From Chalciporus piperatus (taxonomy: Eukaryota; Basidiomycota; Agaricomycetes; Boletales; Boletaceae), in the NCBI GenBank assembly GCA_038093975.1, contig JBBPTG010000001.1, positions 868,001 through 932,000 of the forward strand: 64,000 nucleotides of DNA, written 5' to 3'. Every line of letters starts with the position of its first letter. Positions within the stretch are counted from its first letter, which is position 1. The notes beneath the pieces are model-generated. The model made no database searches, was not told the origin of the DNA, and saw only the letters and a list, made by a program, of their open reading frames with translations. Shown piece by piece: positions 10,242 to 22,433 of this stretch. The position numbers and the translations under genes were made by a program.

Positions 10242-13200
10242 ATGGATCCCAGCACACCAACGACGAGCAACCCAGTCAAGAAGATGGAAGATCTACCAGC
10301 AGATTCTAACAAGTCCGTTTCCAAACCCGACGCCAAAGCCGTCGCAAAGACACTCAACAGAGTACCACGTATGTGTCGCTATCCCATCTCAGTACCCTCA
10401 CTCACCCCATTCAAGGCGCCTGTGTAATTACCATGACCACCTTTGATGTTTCCGAACGCTAATCAACCTGCGCACAGAATGCTTGTCGCAAACAGAAAAT
10501 GCGTTGCGAAGGAGCGGACAACCCACCCTGCCGTCGATGTCGTCATGCCGGTTTGGAGTGTCTATTCGAAAAGCCATCCAGAGAGGCCACACTTACCGGC
10601 GAGGCGGGATTGGAGTACGTCCACCGTAGCACCCACAGACAAACGCTCATTCTCTCTCAGACGAATACGGAGTCTTGAAACTCACGTCGCAGATATCAGG
10701 CTAACTCAATCTGCAATCCAAAACACTCTCCTCGAAATCGTATCCCACCTACGAGGAACCGCCCCCTACCACACTCGCTCTCCTTCGACATATTCGCAAG
10801 CCCAATACTCACCCACCATCCAATCCATGGGTTCCCCACCTATGTCTGCCGGCCCCAATGGGCCACTCATCACAGACCCCAACATGCATGGTGGCCCATC
10901 AACTCCGACCGCATACCATCCATCGATACTCAACCCAACCTCTCGTGACGTGCGAGGCACCGGATCTCAGGGACAATTGGGTCCATCTGGTCAGGCGTCT
11001 GTCACCGAATTTCATCCGCCGCAATTGCCCCCTTCGTATACCAACACCGCAGGCGGTCAGTTCTCATTTACCGCACCTGGAGGTGCTGTTCTGCCACCCT
11101 TTTCTACTATCAGTGGGATGGGGGTCGGCGGTGCTCAGGGATCTTCTGTACGATATGTTGACAACTCCCAGCGCCCTCAAAGTAGCAGAAACTACCAAGT
11201 ACCTACACCTTCCAGCGCAAAGCGTACATTTCCACCTCCCTCAAATATTCCTAGCGTTGATTCGTCGGATATCGAGGACGAGGACAACGGGGAACTGCCT
11301 GCTTCTGGCCTCGTTGCGCCATGGGAAGTATTGCGAGGTTTAGCTGACGTTGCTATTGAGCGGGCTGCCAAGGTCAGTTTCGGTGAACCTGTTGTCGGGA
11401 CAAGCAAATAACGCTTGGTTTAGGAGAGTGGAGAGGCAAGCAGCGAGCCACAAAGCAGGACCAGGACTCCTTCGCCTGAACGACAGAGCCGACCCACCAA
11501 GAGAAGAAAGATTCGACATAAAATCCTGCGTGGGATGGTATTCCCGGACGGTAAGTGTTTCATCCTCTAGCAGATTCATACATGTTGAACACGCAGGTTT
11601 GCAGTCGTCACACAGAACCTTGTTTCTGAACACGAGGCCCGCGAGCTATTCCGAATGTAACAACACATTCATCTGCCATCGCTCTATGCTCACCATTCCT
11701 CGCAGATTCTATGCTGGCTGCTCGACGTTCTTGCCTGCCTTTGACTCCCGAGTCGATACCTTTGAAGCTCTTCACCAGCGTTCTCCGTTTGCAGTGGACG
11801 CTATTTGCATGGTTGGAGCTCGCGTGCGCGATGGGGGAGGTCGGTTTATTCACCTGACCCTCGGATTTCATTGACCACGTGTCCGCAGGAGCGCCAAGTG
11901 ACACGCATAATCGATGTTTGGAAGCAGTGCAAAATATTTCTCGTGCTACCCTCTTCTCTCCGGTGACGCGAGTAGAAGCTATACAAGCCATGAGTGAGTT
12001 CAAAATCACCGCATGTTTGGTTTTCATTAATATTCTCGCAGTTCTTGTTTCGGGTTGGTCTGACAACGGTTGGCTAAGCGGCGGGCACGCTGTACGGATG
12101 GCAATGGAACTTTGTTAGTGTGTTATCTGATGCTTCTCTGACATTGGTCTCACGGGTCGTGCAGCACTGCACAAAGCGTGGCCTAAATTGCTTCGACGGA
12201 TGCAAAATAAGGCCAAGGGTACTGATGGCTCTGAGGATCGCGATCTGGTTATTGGATCTCGCACGTGGTTTTGTTTATATCTTTTCGAGCACCAGTAAGT
12301 GATGCCTAGATTTGTTCTCCGTGTGCTAATACACCTTAGGTTGTCGTATGGTACCGGTCGTCCGGCCATTTTGAAGGACGACGAAAGTATATGGCAGTGC
12401 CGTCTACTCTTGCAGCATCCGCTCGCCATCGAGGACGATATGCGTCTAGTATCTACTGTGGAACTCATGGCCATCCGAGAGAGAGTACACAACAAACTTT
12501 CACCCTTTGATCGCCCCGTCGACGAACAAACATTCGACATTCTCCAACAAGCTGATACGGAGTTCCGAGACTGGTATAAGACATGGGATCAGGCCTTCTC
12601 TCAGAAATATGAAGACGCAGGTGAGTTATGATGGATGCATTATTCTTCGCGGTTACCAAACCAGAATGTATAGCGTTCTATCGCCAAAGCCTGCAAATCC
12701 AGCATCTGCATGCAGAGCTATTTCACAATGCCACTGCACTTCGTGGTATCAACGGTCCGGACGATGTTCAGAAAATGCCGAAAGCACAGAGGGAACTCGC
12801 TATTCGCTCGATCCAGATCGCACGTAAGGGCCTTGACATCACCGTCAATTCACCATCTTATAGTGAGGGCATGAAGTATGGTGAGTGACATCCTGTTGGT
12901 CAAGGTTTCCGACGTGTAACCCTCCGGTAGCGGTTCACTACACCCATGCTACTGCAACATTTGCGGCCTCTTTTTTCCTCAGGCTGTCCCGCCTTTTGTA
13001 AGTCCTGTTAAATGTTGACAATCGCTCAAGACTTGATTGTGTCTGTGTGCAGCCCAAATGATTGCGACGTACAGGAAATCAGGTCGCAGGTGGAACGACT
13101 GTCAGCTTTGATGTCTCAGAGTGAGTTGTGTCTGCGACGCGTGTGCCTCTCTGACGATTCGGTCCAGTTCCCGGGAAGCGATACGCCATAACACTCCAAC

Positions 13201-13577
13201 TGATGTTGAAGCGAGCCCAGAAGCGCAGTAAGGGGGCCTCCAGTTCTCGCTCTCCCAAGATCCCGCGTGAACCTCCACGCTCAATGCCCATGGCGATTGA
13301 CCAACAGACAAGAGGAATCAGTCACGAGTCATTCTCCCCCACATATGATCCCTCCTATTCAAGTCCCGAAGCGATACATCAGATGCAAATGGGTGTTCCA
13401 CCCCAGCATGTTACAGACGTGGATAGCATCTGGAGGGGCTTTGAAATGACCTCCAACGAGCAACTACCTGTTTGGATATCCGATCAAAGCTTGGGTGGTA
13501 GCACGTTCTCCCAACAGGGCATGAACGCCTTCTTGCTTCCAGCGGATTACCTCCCCCCCGCAACTCAAATTTGGTGA
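10242..13577 (+). CDS. Zn2Cys6 fungal-specific transcription factor
   Basis: Fifteen exons (10242-10368, 10416-10423, 10478-10614, 10661-11372, 11424-11550, 11605-11656, 11706-11839, 11889-11993, 12042-12113, 12165-12294, 12340-12620, 12665-12880, 12931-12997, 13053-13120, 13168-13577) give 881 residues. The binuclear zinc cluster reads C-x2-C-x6-C-x8-C-x2-C-x6-C (ACNACRKQKMRC, PPCRRCRHAGLEC). Its first Cys comes from an 8-nt exon. A short coiled segment (RIRSLETHVADI), a Pro/Ser/Gly-rich linker and the fungal-specific regulatory domain follow (LVSEHEARELFRIFYAGCSTFLPAFD; later SYGTGRPAIL with DD). This class binds CGG-type sites and often controls nearby or pathway genes; the target is unknown. 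The C-terminus is S/P/Q-rich like an activation region. Confidence 0.9.
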
Positions 13578-13988
13578 CATCCTCAGTGATGCCTTTGCAA
13601 GCGCAATGTCTAGTCTTGTTGTTTATGCGGCCGTATGCTTTCTATCTTGTATGATCAGCGCGAAACCTGCACTCTATCCCTCTGTTGTATCGTAGTTTTC
13701 GCCCCCAACCATTTGTTGCTCTACCATTGCAAAGTTTTTGGCAAGTAGTATTCGCACTCACTCGCCCAGGTATGTTATGACACATGAGCTAACGCTCCTC
13801 GGTGATGTAAGTTGATGTTGAGCTTTTGACTGATCGATCGATGATTCAGACGTCTACTTAGGTCTTTCATGTGGACGACTCGGTCTGCATTCCAATCCAA
13901 ACTATGCTAAGTCCACCCTCCAACCATTTCTCTCACTCTCACCACTCCCACTTCCACGAACTGTCCTAGACACAGCACGCACTCTCAG
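13578..13988. other. Intergenic region
   Basis: About 410 bases between the Zn2Cys6 gene and the ThrE-like gene, AT-richer than its neighbours with several short pyrimidine runs. No coding frame with conserved features was seen. A TCAG directly before 13989 could be an intron acceptor, so a 5' leader or N-terminal exon may lie here. Confidence 0.35.
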
Positions 13989-16199
13989 ATGTTTGGAAAG
14001 CTTAACGTGCCATGGTTTCCTTCCCAACGGGAGGATCCTGAAGACACCCTGCCTATCCATCACAGAACAGAAAAGCAGCCTTCTGAAGCAGATCAGACGA
14101 TTGCCCATCTCGAAACCGTGCACCCTCCGAGAAAGTCGCCGTTTTCTTTCCTGTCAAATGACCCTCCTGCCCTGGACGAGCAGCTCTTCAGCGACGCAAA
14201 GACAGCCCAGTCGAGACCAAACTGGCCAAGCTTCTTCGACGTCCCTGAAGATGCTGCCCCTCGTAGACATGCAGCACTTGAATCGACGATCTCGCCAACA
14301 GGTCTACCCGAGGTCGACGCAGAGGACGGGGAAGGAAGGAGATTCTATCGAGGTGGCAAACGACGTATCACGGTCATGAAGCGTAAAACAGAAGAGCCAA
14401 AGATCGTACAGCATGTGGAAGGTACGACCAGTAGGACTTGTGTTTGCTCAACCGCGAGCTAACTGTATGGAATGCAATACAGACATGGATACACGCCGCA
14501 AGTTCATCCTCAAGTTGGCGAGGTGCCTGCTGACGTTCGGTGCCCCATCACACCGCATCGAATCACAACTTGGCACAGCGGCCATAACTCTTGATGCCAG
14601 AGCTACGTTCGTGCACATTCCCGATGTTGTGATGGTTACGTTTGGAGACGCGGACGTGGCCCCTGTGGAAACTGCCTTCGTCAAGGCAAAGGGTCGCATC
14701 TCTCTAACTGCGTTGGACCAAGTTCACCGCGTCTTTCGCAAGGTGATGCAGGACAGGATGTCGGCTCAAGATGGGATTCAGGACCTCAAGGAGATACTCA
14801 ACGCCCCGCCCATCTACTCTCTCTGGCTTCGCTGCTTCTTCGCCTTTCTTACCGCTTCCACAATATCTGCGACGATCTTTGGAGGGGCCATCGTCGATAT
14901 GTGGATTGCTGGATGTTGTGCTGCCGTTCTTCAGTACTTGGGCCTCAATACTGCGTCAAAAAGTGCCGCGTACGCCAACGTTTACGAGTGAGTAATTTCG
15001 CAATCGATATCAAGTCTCTCATGACAATCGGGGCGTAGGATATCAGTCGCGATCCTTGTCTCTTTCATTGCACGGGCTCTGAGTTCCATTCCTGGAAACC
15101 TGTTTTGCTACAACGCCATCTCCGCCGGCGGCATTGTTCTCATCCTACCAGGGTTTACCATTCGTAAGTGCCTCAGCCTTCTCGAGGAACTGATTACCTT
15201 GATATTTACCTGGTCCATTCAGTCATCAGCGCATTGGAGTTGTCATCGCGAAACCTGATATGTGGATCCGTGAGGATGGTTTTTGCGGTCATATACGTCC
15301 TCTTTTTGGTAAAACCACTTTCAATTGACTCGATGTTCTCTCGAATGCTCACAATAGAATCTTTCCGCATTGACAACAGGGCTTTGGGTTGACCATCGGA
15401 TCCGACATCTACCTTGTCATCAACCCCTCTGCCCGAAGAGCCCTCGAGATAGCCCAACGGCCTGCTTATATGGTACTTCACGGTTCGTTCCACGCTGACA
15501 ACGGCACGTTTCCACTCGGCGAAGCAGTGTTCGGCTTTGCGCAGACTGCAGGCCTCGATTCGAACTTCTTGCTCAGAGGTAGGTTCGCGTTGCATTATAG
15601 AGATATCACGACACTTAAAGTTATCAAAGGTTGTCACAGGGAGCCGGACTGGCAGTGGTGGCGTCAGGCTCTCCCATGGTGGTTGTTGCCCATCCTCGTC
15701 CCAACATATGCTGTGGCTGCGTCACTGTCAAATTTGCAGAAACTTTGGAGTTGGCAGCTTCTGGTCATGGTCATATTCTCGTGTATAGGTTTCACCGCCA
15801 ACAAGGTTGGAAACATCTTCCTGCCCGACAACGGTGACCTTGTATCTGCGTTCGGCGCCTTGGTCATTGGTCTCCTGGGGCATTTCTATTCGGATTTCGT
15901 TCACGGGACGGCTTTCACCTCGATCGTCACGAGTGTTCTTTTTATTGTCCCTGTAAGTGTACGGATACCTCTGTGCCTGCCGCTCTCACCAAGTCTTCCC
16001 CTAGTCCGGCATCGCACAAGGAGGAGGGCTTATCGAGATTGACCCATCGAACTCGCTCGACATACAGTACTCGTCAGGCTTTGCTCTAGCTATCCGCATG
16101 ATCCGTGTCGCCATCGGCATCGTGCTTGGTTTTTTTGCCAGCCAGATTCTGTTTCATGTGCTGAGACGAGGAAATAAGCCCATGGATCTCGGATTCTGA
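13989..16199 (+). CDS. ThrE/Prm10-like multi-pass membrane transporter
   Basis: Exons 13989-14421, 14483-14987, 15039-15163, 15223-15308, 15380-15578, 15630-15952 and 16005-16199 give 621 residues. Residues 1-145 are polar and charged. The family core starts with FILKLARCLLTFGAPSHRIESQL and FVHIPDVVMVTFGD (the soluble ThrE half). Roughly ten hydrophobic segments follow (FFAFLTASTISATIFGG, ISVAILVSFIARALSS, GGIVLILPGFTI, and others). ThrE exports threonine in Corynebacterium; the fungal branch is named after yeast pheromone-regulated Prm10, whose substrate is not established. GSDIYLVINPSAR and HRGEPDWQWW-like loops are family-typical. The start may be too short if an upstream exon exists. Confidence 0.88.
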
Positions 16200-16364
16200 C
16201 ATTACTACTATCATGCTGCATGTATGCATGACTTCTGCGAGGTATCTCCCACTCAACTCTATGTATTACAATCAGGGCTTTACGCGTAATCATTACAAAA
16301 AGTGTTCGAAAATAGGGATCTCATCAAGATGAGGTGAAGAATGGCATACATCGATCGACGTAGC

Positions 16365-19300
16365 TTATGACCCAAACAATTGGTTCAACTCCTCCATTCG
16401 TCGTTGTAGCATGTCAGCCTTGCTGAAGTTCTGACCCAAGGTCATGTTGGCCAACTCGGTCTTCTTCCGCTGAACTTCGAGCAGACGATCTTCTATCGAA
16501 TTTTCAATGATGAGTTTGACAGTGGTAACAGGACGTGTTTGGCCCAGACGGTGCTGCGGTGGACATAGTAGGTCAACGGATTCTAACATCGACGAAAGGG
16601 ACGTACGATGCGATCGACAGCCTGGTTCTCGACGGCTGGGTTCCTGCACATATATGTTTGAGAGTGTTCTCGGGGGAGACCAGTATGAACCATACCAATA
16701 TGGATCCATCAAATAAACTCGCTGCGCAGCAGTGAGGTTCAATCCAACACCGCCAGCCTTCAAGCTAACCAGAAGGACTTCACAGGCCGGGTCGTATTTA
16801 AGAGCATCCATGGCTCGCGTCCTATCGTCACGTTTCATAGTACCATCTAGGCGGTCGAAACGAATTCCAGCTGCGTCAAGAGCATCTTCAATCCTGTGGA
16901 TATGTGAGTCTTTGTCGTGAACAGTCGAAGCAGTCATACTTGTCCAGCATAGTCGTCCACTGCGAACTGGACGCCAATTCTTCAGCTTCGCTCCACGATC
17001 AAAAACTCGCTACTTACAATACCACAGTTTTGATAATTCCGTCGTCAATCCGCTTGCCCTCATTGTCTACCATCTCCACTTCAATCGTCTCAGGGTCGTA
17101 GTTGACAGAGTAGGGATTTCCCTTCGAGAATTGCACGAGATCATTGAGCAAGGCTTTGATTTTGGTTGATGCAACGAATTTCTCCGGGCACGTTCCCCTG
17201 ACCCTCTTTTCTCGTTTCCCGTTTTTCTTCTTCGGCAACGAATCCTGAGGCTGAGAATCAGAACGCACTTGTATCGCGTCCTGAGGGGAAAGTCCGGTTT
17301 GACAGGCAGAGCATGATCGTTGAGTGTCCGGGGGTACACCTGGCCATCCAGGACACACACACATCCGATAACATCCAAGGCAGAAAAGGTGTTGACAGCG
17401 AGTTAGGACAAGGGATGACGCCGATGGGCTACTGGCCCTGGTCGAAGCACGAGATGTTGTCCCTTTCGCTTTCCGGCCGCGTTTCGGTGCTGAAGGTCCG
17501 TCATCGGCGAATACCCCACCCTCTGCTAATTGTTGTTGACCATCGGGAGCGACGCAGAGCTCTTCGCCACATTCTACACATTGTGTCGTTGCTGCTTCTC
17601 GCAATAGCGCAACGATTGCGGCAGCACGGGAGGGGTTCAGGCCCTCCTGTTCGATTGCGGCTACAACGTCCTCGTAGCTGCTGGGTTCTGTCAACTGCAT
17701 ACCTCCAGGTCTCTTGTCCCCGACCAGTTCAAAGTGGTCACAAATTTGTCGCAAACGCAAAATTTTCTGTAGAATCCCCACGTAGTTCTTCATGACCTCA
17801 TTCTTATTCGACAGCTCGTTGAACTCCGCCTTGGACTCCGTGAAGAACTGGTCGTAGATCATCTGTTCGTGAGAGTCAAATTTGAGGAAGCGAAGCTCGT
17901 CGCGGCGAGATGGAAGATTGAGAATTCTCTTTCCGTCAGATGTCTTGGTCTCTTTGGTGCGGCGAAGAGTGATGCATTTCATGATGGTTTGCAGTCGGGC
18001 AATCCCTAGCGACTGGCCGTACTTGACAGGAGTTCCGATGAACTCTGTCCAGATGTTCTTGTCATCGAAGGGTTCCAGACGTAAGAATTTGACCAGCGCG
18101 AAGACGTCGTCGAGCTTGTTTTGGACAGGAGTTCCGGTCAAGCAGAGCCGACGATCAGCGACCAAGTCGCACGAGGCACGGCTGCCTACTGTTCCAGTCT
18201 CCTTAATACAACTAGGTCACGGTGAGCGAGCGCCGCAAACGACATCGGGAAAACGCACTGTGCTTCGTCAAGTACGACTCTAAACCAATGGATGGTTTGC
18301 AAAGGGCTGGTGGCCTCCATTGCAACGTTGGAGTATGACTTTTTCCGCTTCATTCCTGCCTTCTTTGGCTTGGGCAAGCGGACTACCTGATTTCCACGTT
18401 CATCGATCTCGACGCCAGGGAAGCCACTGTCGCTATCGCCTTCTTCTTCTTCGTCGGCATCAGCAGAAGTAATGCTCCGAGTTTGCTTGGAGTACTCTGA
18501 TGCCAACGTTGCATAAGTGGTGATGACTGCATCAAAGTCCGACAGAAAGGCCGAATCTGGCCGACGAGCATTGCCATGATACACATATACTCGCAACGGT
18601 CGTCCACCCTTGGGACGATAGGATGGCTGCACATCAGGACTTGACTCCGATTGGGGAGGTGCAGTTTGAGAGGACGGGGGTGTAGCAGTCCCGGAGGTGT
18701 TAGTGGCTGCAGAGCAGGTCATCCCACCTCCGCCAACCACCGAGACCTCGCCTCGCCAATGCTCACGAAATTGATCTTCCCAATTAGATACCGTGGAAAG
18801 GGGACAGATGATGAGTGTCGCTCGACTTGTTACCTTGATGCGGCAGGCACGCGCGTATTCGGCTTCGGCCTTGTCTTGAGCCTTTGCCGCTTTCCCCTTG
18901 CCCTTACTGGAATCAGAAGTGGTGGGCATCCCCCAAACGCTCCCAGAAAAGTGTGCAGCGGAAAGGGCATCCTCGAGGAAACCTCGATCCGGGGGAGGAG
19001 GGGGTGGTAACGGCGAAGCAGCAAATGCACGAGCCGAATCGAGAGTGGCAGCGATCAGGGAAACGCACGTGATTGTCTTGCCGAGACCCATCTAATTAAC
19101 GGGCATTCATCAACTATACCAGGACGATAACAATAAAACGCACATCATCAGCAAGAATAGCGCCTTTGGCTTCCTGTGGTTCATGGAAGGCCTCTTTCTG
19201 AGTCACGATATGGAACCAGGACTGCTGCCCAGAATGGGGGTTCACCCGTAACTGCCACAGGGACGAGTAACGGCCATCACTACAGCGTTTCTCGCGCTCG

Positions 19301-20572
19301 CGCTCCAGGAGAAAGGTCAACGCCTTCTTCTGATGGGGATAGAGAGGCGTTCCGACTTCGTACACTTTTAATACAGAGAAGCAAGTCAGTGGATTAAACG
19401 ATAACGAGTGAAAAGAATCAAGCAAGTCACCAGGTTGTGTCTCAGATAATTCATCTCCGCTTCGTAAACTCTTGAAAAGTTCGTCTACTTGACTGCGCTG
19501 AACTTCAAGGGTCTTCCCGGACACTACGGGGGAAATCCAACGTGAACTATTGCCTCCTGGACCAGAGTATCCTGGACGGATGGTAGGGACTGGCTGTCGG
19601 TGTCCCCCGGGAGGAGGATTGTGTGGATTACAGTAATGATAATTAGCGAGCCGCTGGACGTCATAAGGAGGGGATGGGTGATCAAGAAACAGTCCGCACT
19701 GGTGAAGATAATTTCCGACCACGGAGATATTGCCTTTTGGGGTGTACACGAGCATCTGTAATGGTAGAATAGGGAGCTATGAAAGCATGAGAGGCAGGGC
19801 GGCAGGTCGACGGGTTGTACATGCTCACATTTGGCATGCCACGGCGAACTTTGGCGTCTAATCGGATAAGGCCCTTTCCCAACATTGGGCCGAGATGGGA
19901 AGCTACTTTCTGCTCAACAACGCCGAACACCTCACCCTGGACGAGCTCCCCAGCTGGAGATTTAATATGGGGCGTTTTGATATGTATTGTCTCTGTTGTA
20001 CCTGGCTGTTTGTTGGGGTTATGCTCGTACTGGAGACGTACGCTGACCCAATCGGCTTCTGTCTTTGTAGGATCGTGTGGCTGGAGATACGAGACTGGAT
20101 ATAGGACCAAAGCGGTTACTGTGAACTGTCCAATGCAGACCGGAGTCCTAGGAGAGAGATCGTCGGGAAGTGGATTGGAGATTGGGAGAGGAGAGGAAGG
20201 GGGCGAGGGGGAATGGGTAAGATCAATGACATTATTGCCTGGGTGTGTTGATGTGGAGGGTCTGTGTGGGTATGGATGCATGACCGAAATAGAGTTCTGA
20301 GTGGGGATGTGCTGGTGAGGGCGGGGGACAGAAGGTCCTGGAAAGACGGGGCGATAGGTTGGGGCGTGCAGCACCGGGGGCTGCTTTGGCGCGTGTGACG
20401 GGACGGGCGGTGGGAAAGGAGAGAAAGGATAAGTCTGCGTCGGTCGAGGATCCGAGCGAGCGCGTGTCGGAGGCGGAGAGACATCGTCATCCAGAGTGAG
20501 GTCGATGTGGGTGGACTCCGAAAGGGCAAGGTTGGACATCGACATGGACGGTGCAGGATGAGCATTGGGCAT
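16365..20572 (-). CDS. SNF2-family ATPase with embedded RING finger and SUMO-interaction motifs (Rad5/HLTF/Uls1 type)
   Basis: Nine exons (20572-19829, 19755-19431, 19364-19144, 19091-18259, 18211-17018, 16966-16940, 16893-16696, 16643-16607, 16553-16365) give 1255 residues. Motifs in order: HIDLT and VIDLT at residues 22-26 and 115-119, both fitting the SUMO-interaction consensus; a HIRAN-like zone; ILADDMGLGKT (Walker A); DEAH; LCLTGTPVQNKLDD; a C3HC4 RING inserted between the two helicase lobes; then GGVGLNLTAAQRVYLMDPYWNP and DRIHRLGQTRPV. Rad5/HLTF act in post-replication repair; Uls1 targets SUMO conjugates. The RING has a 57-residue loop between its second and third Cys. Intron 2 (66 nt) is in frame, so a retained form would stay open. 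Confidence 0.9.
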
Positions 20573-20645
20573 GACGACGACTATGGGGCGGCGACGAAGA
20601 CAACAACGACGGCGACGAGGACAACGACGGCGGCGACAACGAAAA
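20573..20645. repeat. GAC/GGC-rich imperfect trinucleotide tract
   Basis: Just upstream of the SNF2-RING start codon the plus strand reads as an impure run of GAC, GGC, AAC and GAA triplets over about 70 bases. On the transcribed strand it would lie in the 5' leader as a GTC/GTT-rich tract. It looks like a decayed microsatellite. No coding role is evident. Confidence 0.6.
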
Positions 20646-20846
20646 AGTCGTTAGCGTATGCCGTCCTGAGCGATCCTGAGCGTGCAAAGGCCGTCACGGA
20701 GGTCGTATCTTCGGCATCTATTCGGCACAACCTCCACCCGCATCAGTCAGCCATTCTCCCACGCTCTAACGTTCCATTGTAACATTTCCTAATTAACATA
20801 GCTCCTATCTTAATAGTATGACTTGACTCCGTTGCGACTGCGACCA

Positions 20847-22134
20847 TCATCCCCCTTTGTCGGAGGAATCAGAAAAAAAAGTCTCCAATATGTAGAAAGG
20901 AAAAACTTACGGGGTGCCCATCCCATCGCATAATATGCTGCTCTCGCCGCCTCCTCCTTGGCAAGTTGCTTGCTCGGTCCACTGCCCTTGCCCTTCTCTA
21001 TGCCGTTCACTTTGGTGTCTGAGCGACATCATGATCCGTGAAGAAAAACCAAATTTGCTTACCCACACACGTCGCGTTCCACCTGCCTGCGTGTGACGGT
21101 CCGGAGAACATTGCAGGATATTCGACGCCCAGCCCACGTTGCATGGCCGTTTGGTTGAAGAGTGGCAAGAATGCCGAATGTGGTTGTGCCGGTGCCAACG
21201 GATTTCCGAAGCTCGGCATCCCCTTGGGTGGCGGCGGTTGTATTGGCGGCGGCACGCTTGGTGGAGCCGGAGCAAAGGGTAGAGACCCAGCCATAGAGGA
21301 GTACGGATTGTAGTGCGAGGCCGTATAACTAGGCGTCAGGCTCTGGAGAGCGCGTTGTATTGGTTGCGTTGAGAATCTTTGGAGAGACTCTTCTACCTTG
21401 GTTCGCTTCCCAGATTGCTCCTCAAAGTCCCCAGGCCCAAGGTCAATTGTTGCGTCATCTTTGAGCATGTTCCAAGACAGTCGTATGAGATCCCCGATCC
21501 ATTTTTGCACAATAATCAATCCATGCTCGATAAAAACCGCACCAAGATAGGCGAGGAAGAGCAGTCGACCATGCTGAACACTAGCTTCAATATTCTAGTT
21601 CTCGATAAATCGGTCAGACGCACCACCCACCTCGGGCGCCCCCACAGACGATTGAAACGACGGGTCGTAGCGTAGTTCGTCTCGTAGTTGATAAAAGTTT
21701 GCCCATGTGTTAATTATGTCAACGGACAATAAAGTCTGCCTCTGTGTCTTCACGGAACATCGTCTCATGGCCTCGAATCAATATCTGGTTCATCTACTCA
21801 CCTCAATCTGCCCCCGAGTTAACATAGGTTTCTTGTTAAATAGTAACTGCGTCGTCATCGTCTCCAAAATGTGCAGCCCGAGGACGGATAGACGTTCATT
21901 GTCGCGATATTTGGCGTGGCATGCCAGTCGAAGTGATCTATGCGTAAACACTTCCAGCATACTCTCTCCGGAAATCTTGGGCCGCTCTGGGAGTTCCTCG
22001 GGAGGTGCATCGTACGTCATAGATCGTTGCCGTTTGCGAGAGCTTGCAGATAGGCCGGAATCTGACATCGTTTCGATTTCCATGGGTGATGGATCGGCGA
22101 TGTCGAAGGTTCGGAGGCGGGGAGTAAGCACCAT
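20847..22134 (-). CDS. RNase III-fold protein with dsRNA-binding domain, catalytic acids missing
   Basis: Exons 22134-21802, 21735-21631, 21573-21063, 21018-20911 and 20854-20847 give 354 residues. FTHRSLRLACHAKYRDNERLSVLGLHIL and GRLLFLAYLGAVFIEHG match the two signature regions of an RNase III domain. A C-terminal dsRBD is seen in DTKVNGIEKGKGSGPSKQLAKEEAARAAYYAMGW. A Pro-rich linker of about 90 residues separates them. In alignment to the bacterial enzyme, the four metal-binding acids (LEFLGD and GDxFEA motifs) are replaced by Ser, Leu, Leu and Leu. The fold is therefore probably non-catalytic, as in mitochondrial ribosomal protein mL44, though no clear mitochondrial leader is present. The last 8-nt coding exon is the least certain part. 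Confidence 0.78.
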
Positions 22135-22202
22135 CAGGGCAAATGACACCGAACTTCTGCTCAGTGCAAATGTTTATTTTCGATAGAGCACGTTGTCCGG
22201 CG

Positions 22203-22228
22203 GCTTCGTGCTTCGTGCTTCGTGCTTC
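22203..22228. repeat. Heptamer tandem repeat (GCTTCGT)n
   Basis: Three perfect copies and a partial fourth copy of GCTTCGT, about 3.7 units, sit 70 bp upstream of the RNase III-like start codon. The length makes it likely to vary between strains. It lies where that gene's promoter or leader is expected. Confidence 0.85.
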
Positions 22229-22433
22229 AAGCAAGATTTGTCTCGTGAGATGGTGGTGAGAATATGCAGCAGTCTGGCTGTACTCTTAGTATACTTAGAG
22301 GAGTCGTCGTTACGTACAAGGCTTGGTCTCACCTTACATGACTAACAGGTGATGCACTAAAGTTGGTACATAAGTAGTAGGTCTAACATCACAGCACTGT
22401 CTATGGTATTATGCCCTAGTTGGGCAGATGACC

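Noticed and set aside
18651..19095. Plus-strand frames within the SNF2-RING gene.
   Set aside because: They overlap confirmed ATPase-domain coding sequence on the minus strand and have no homology that I recognise.
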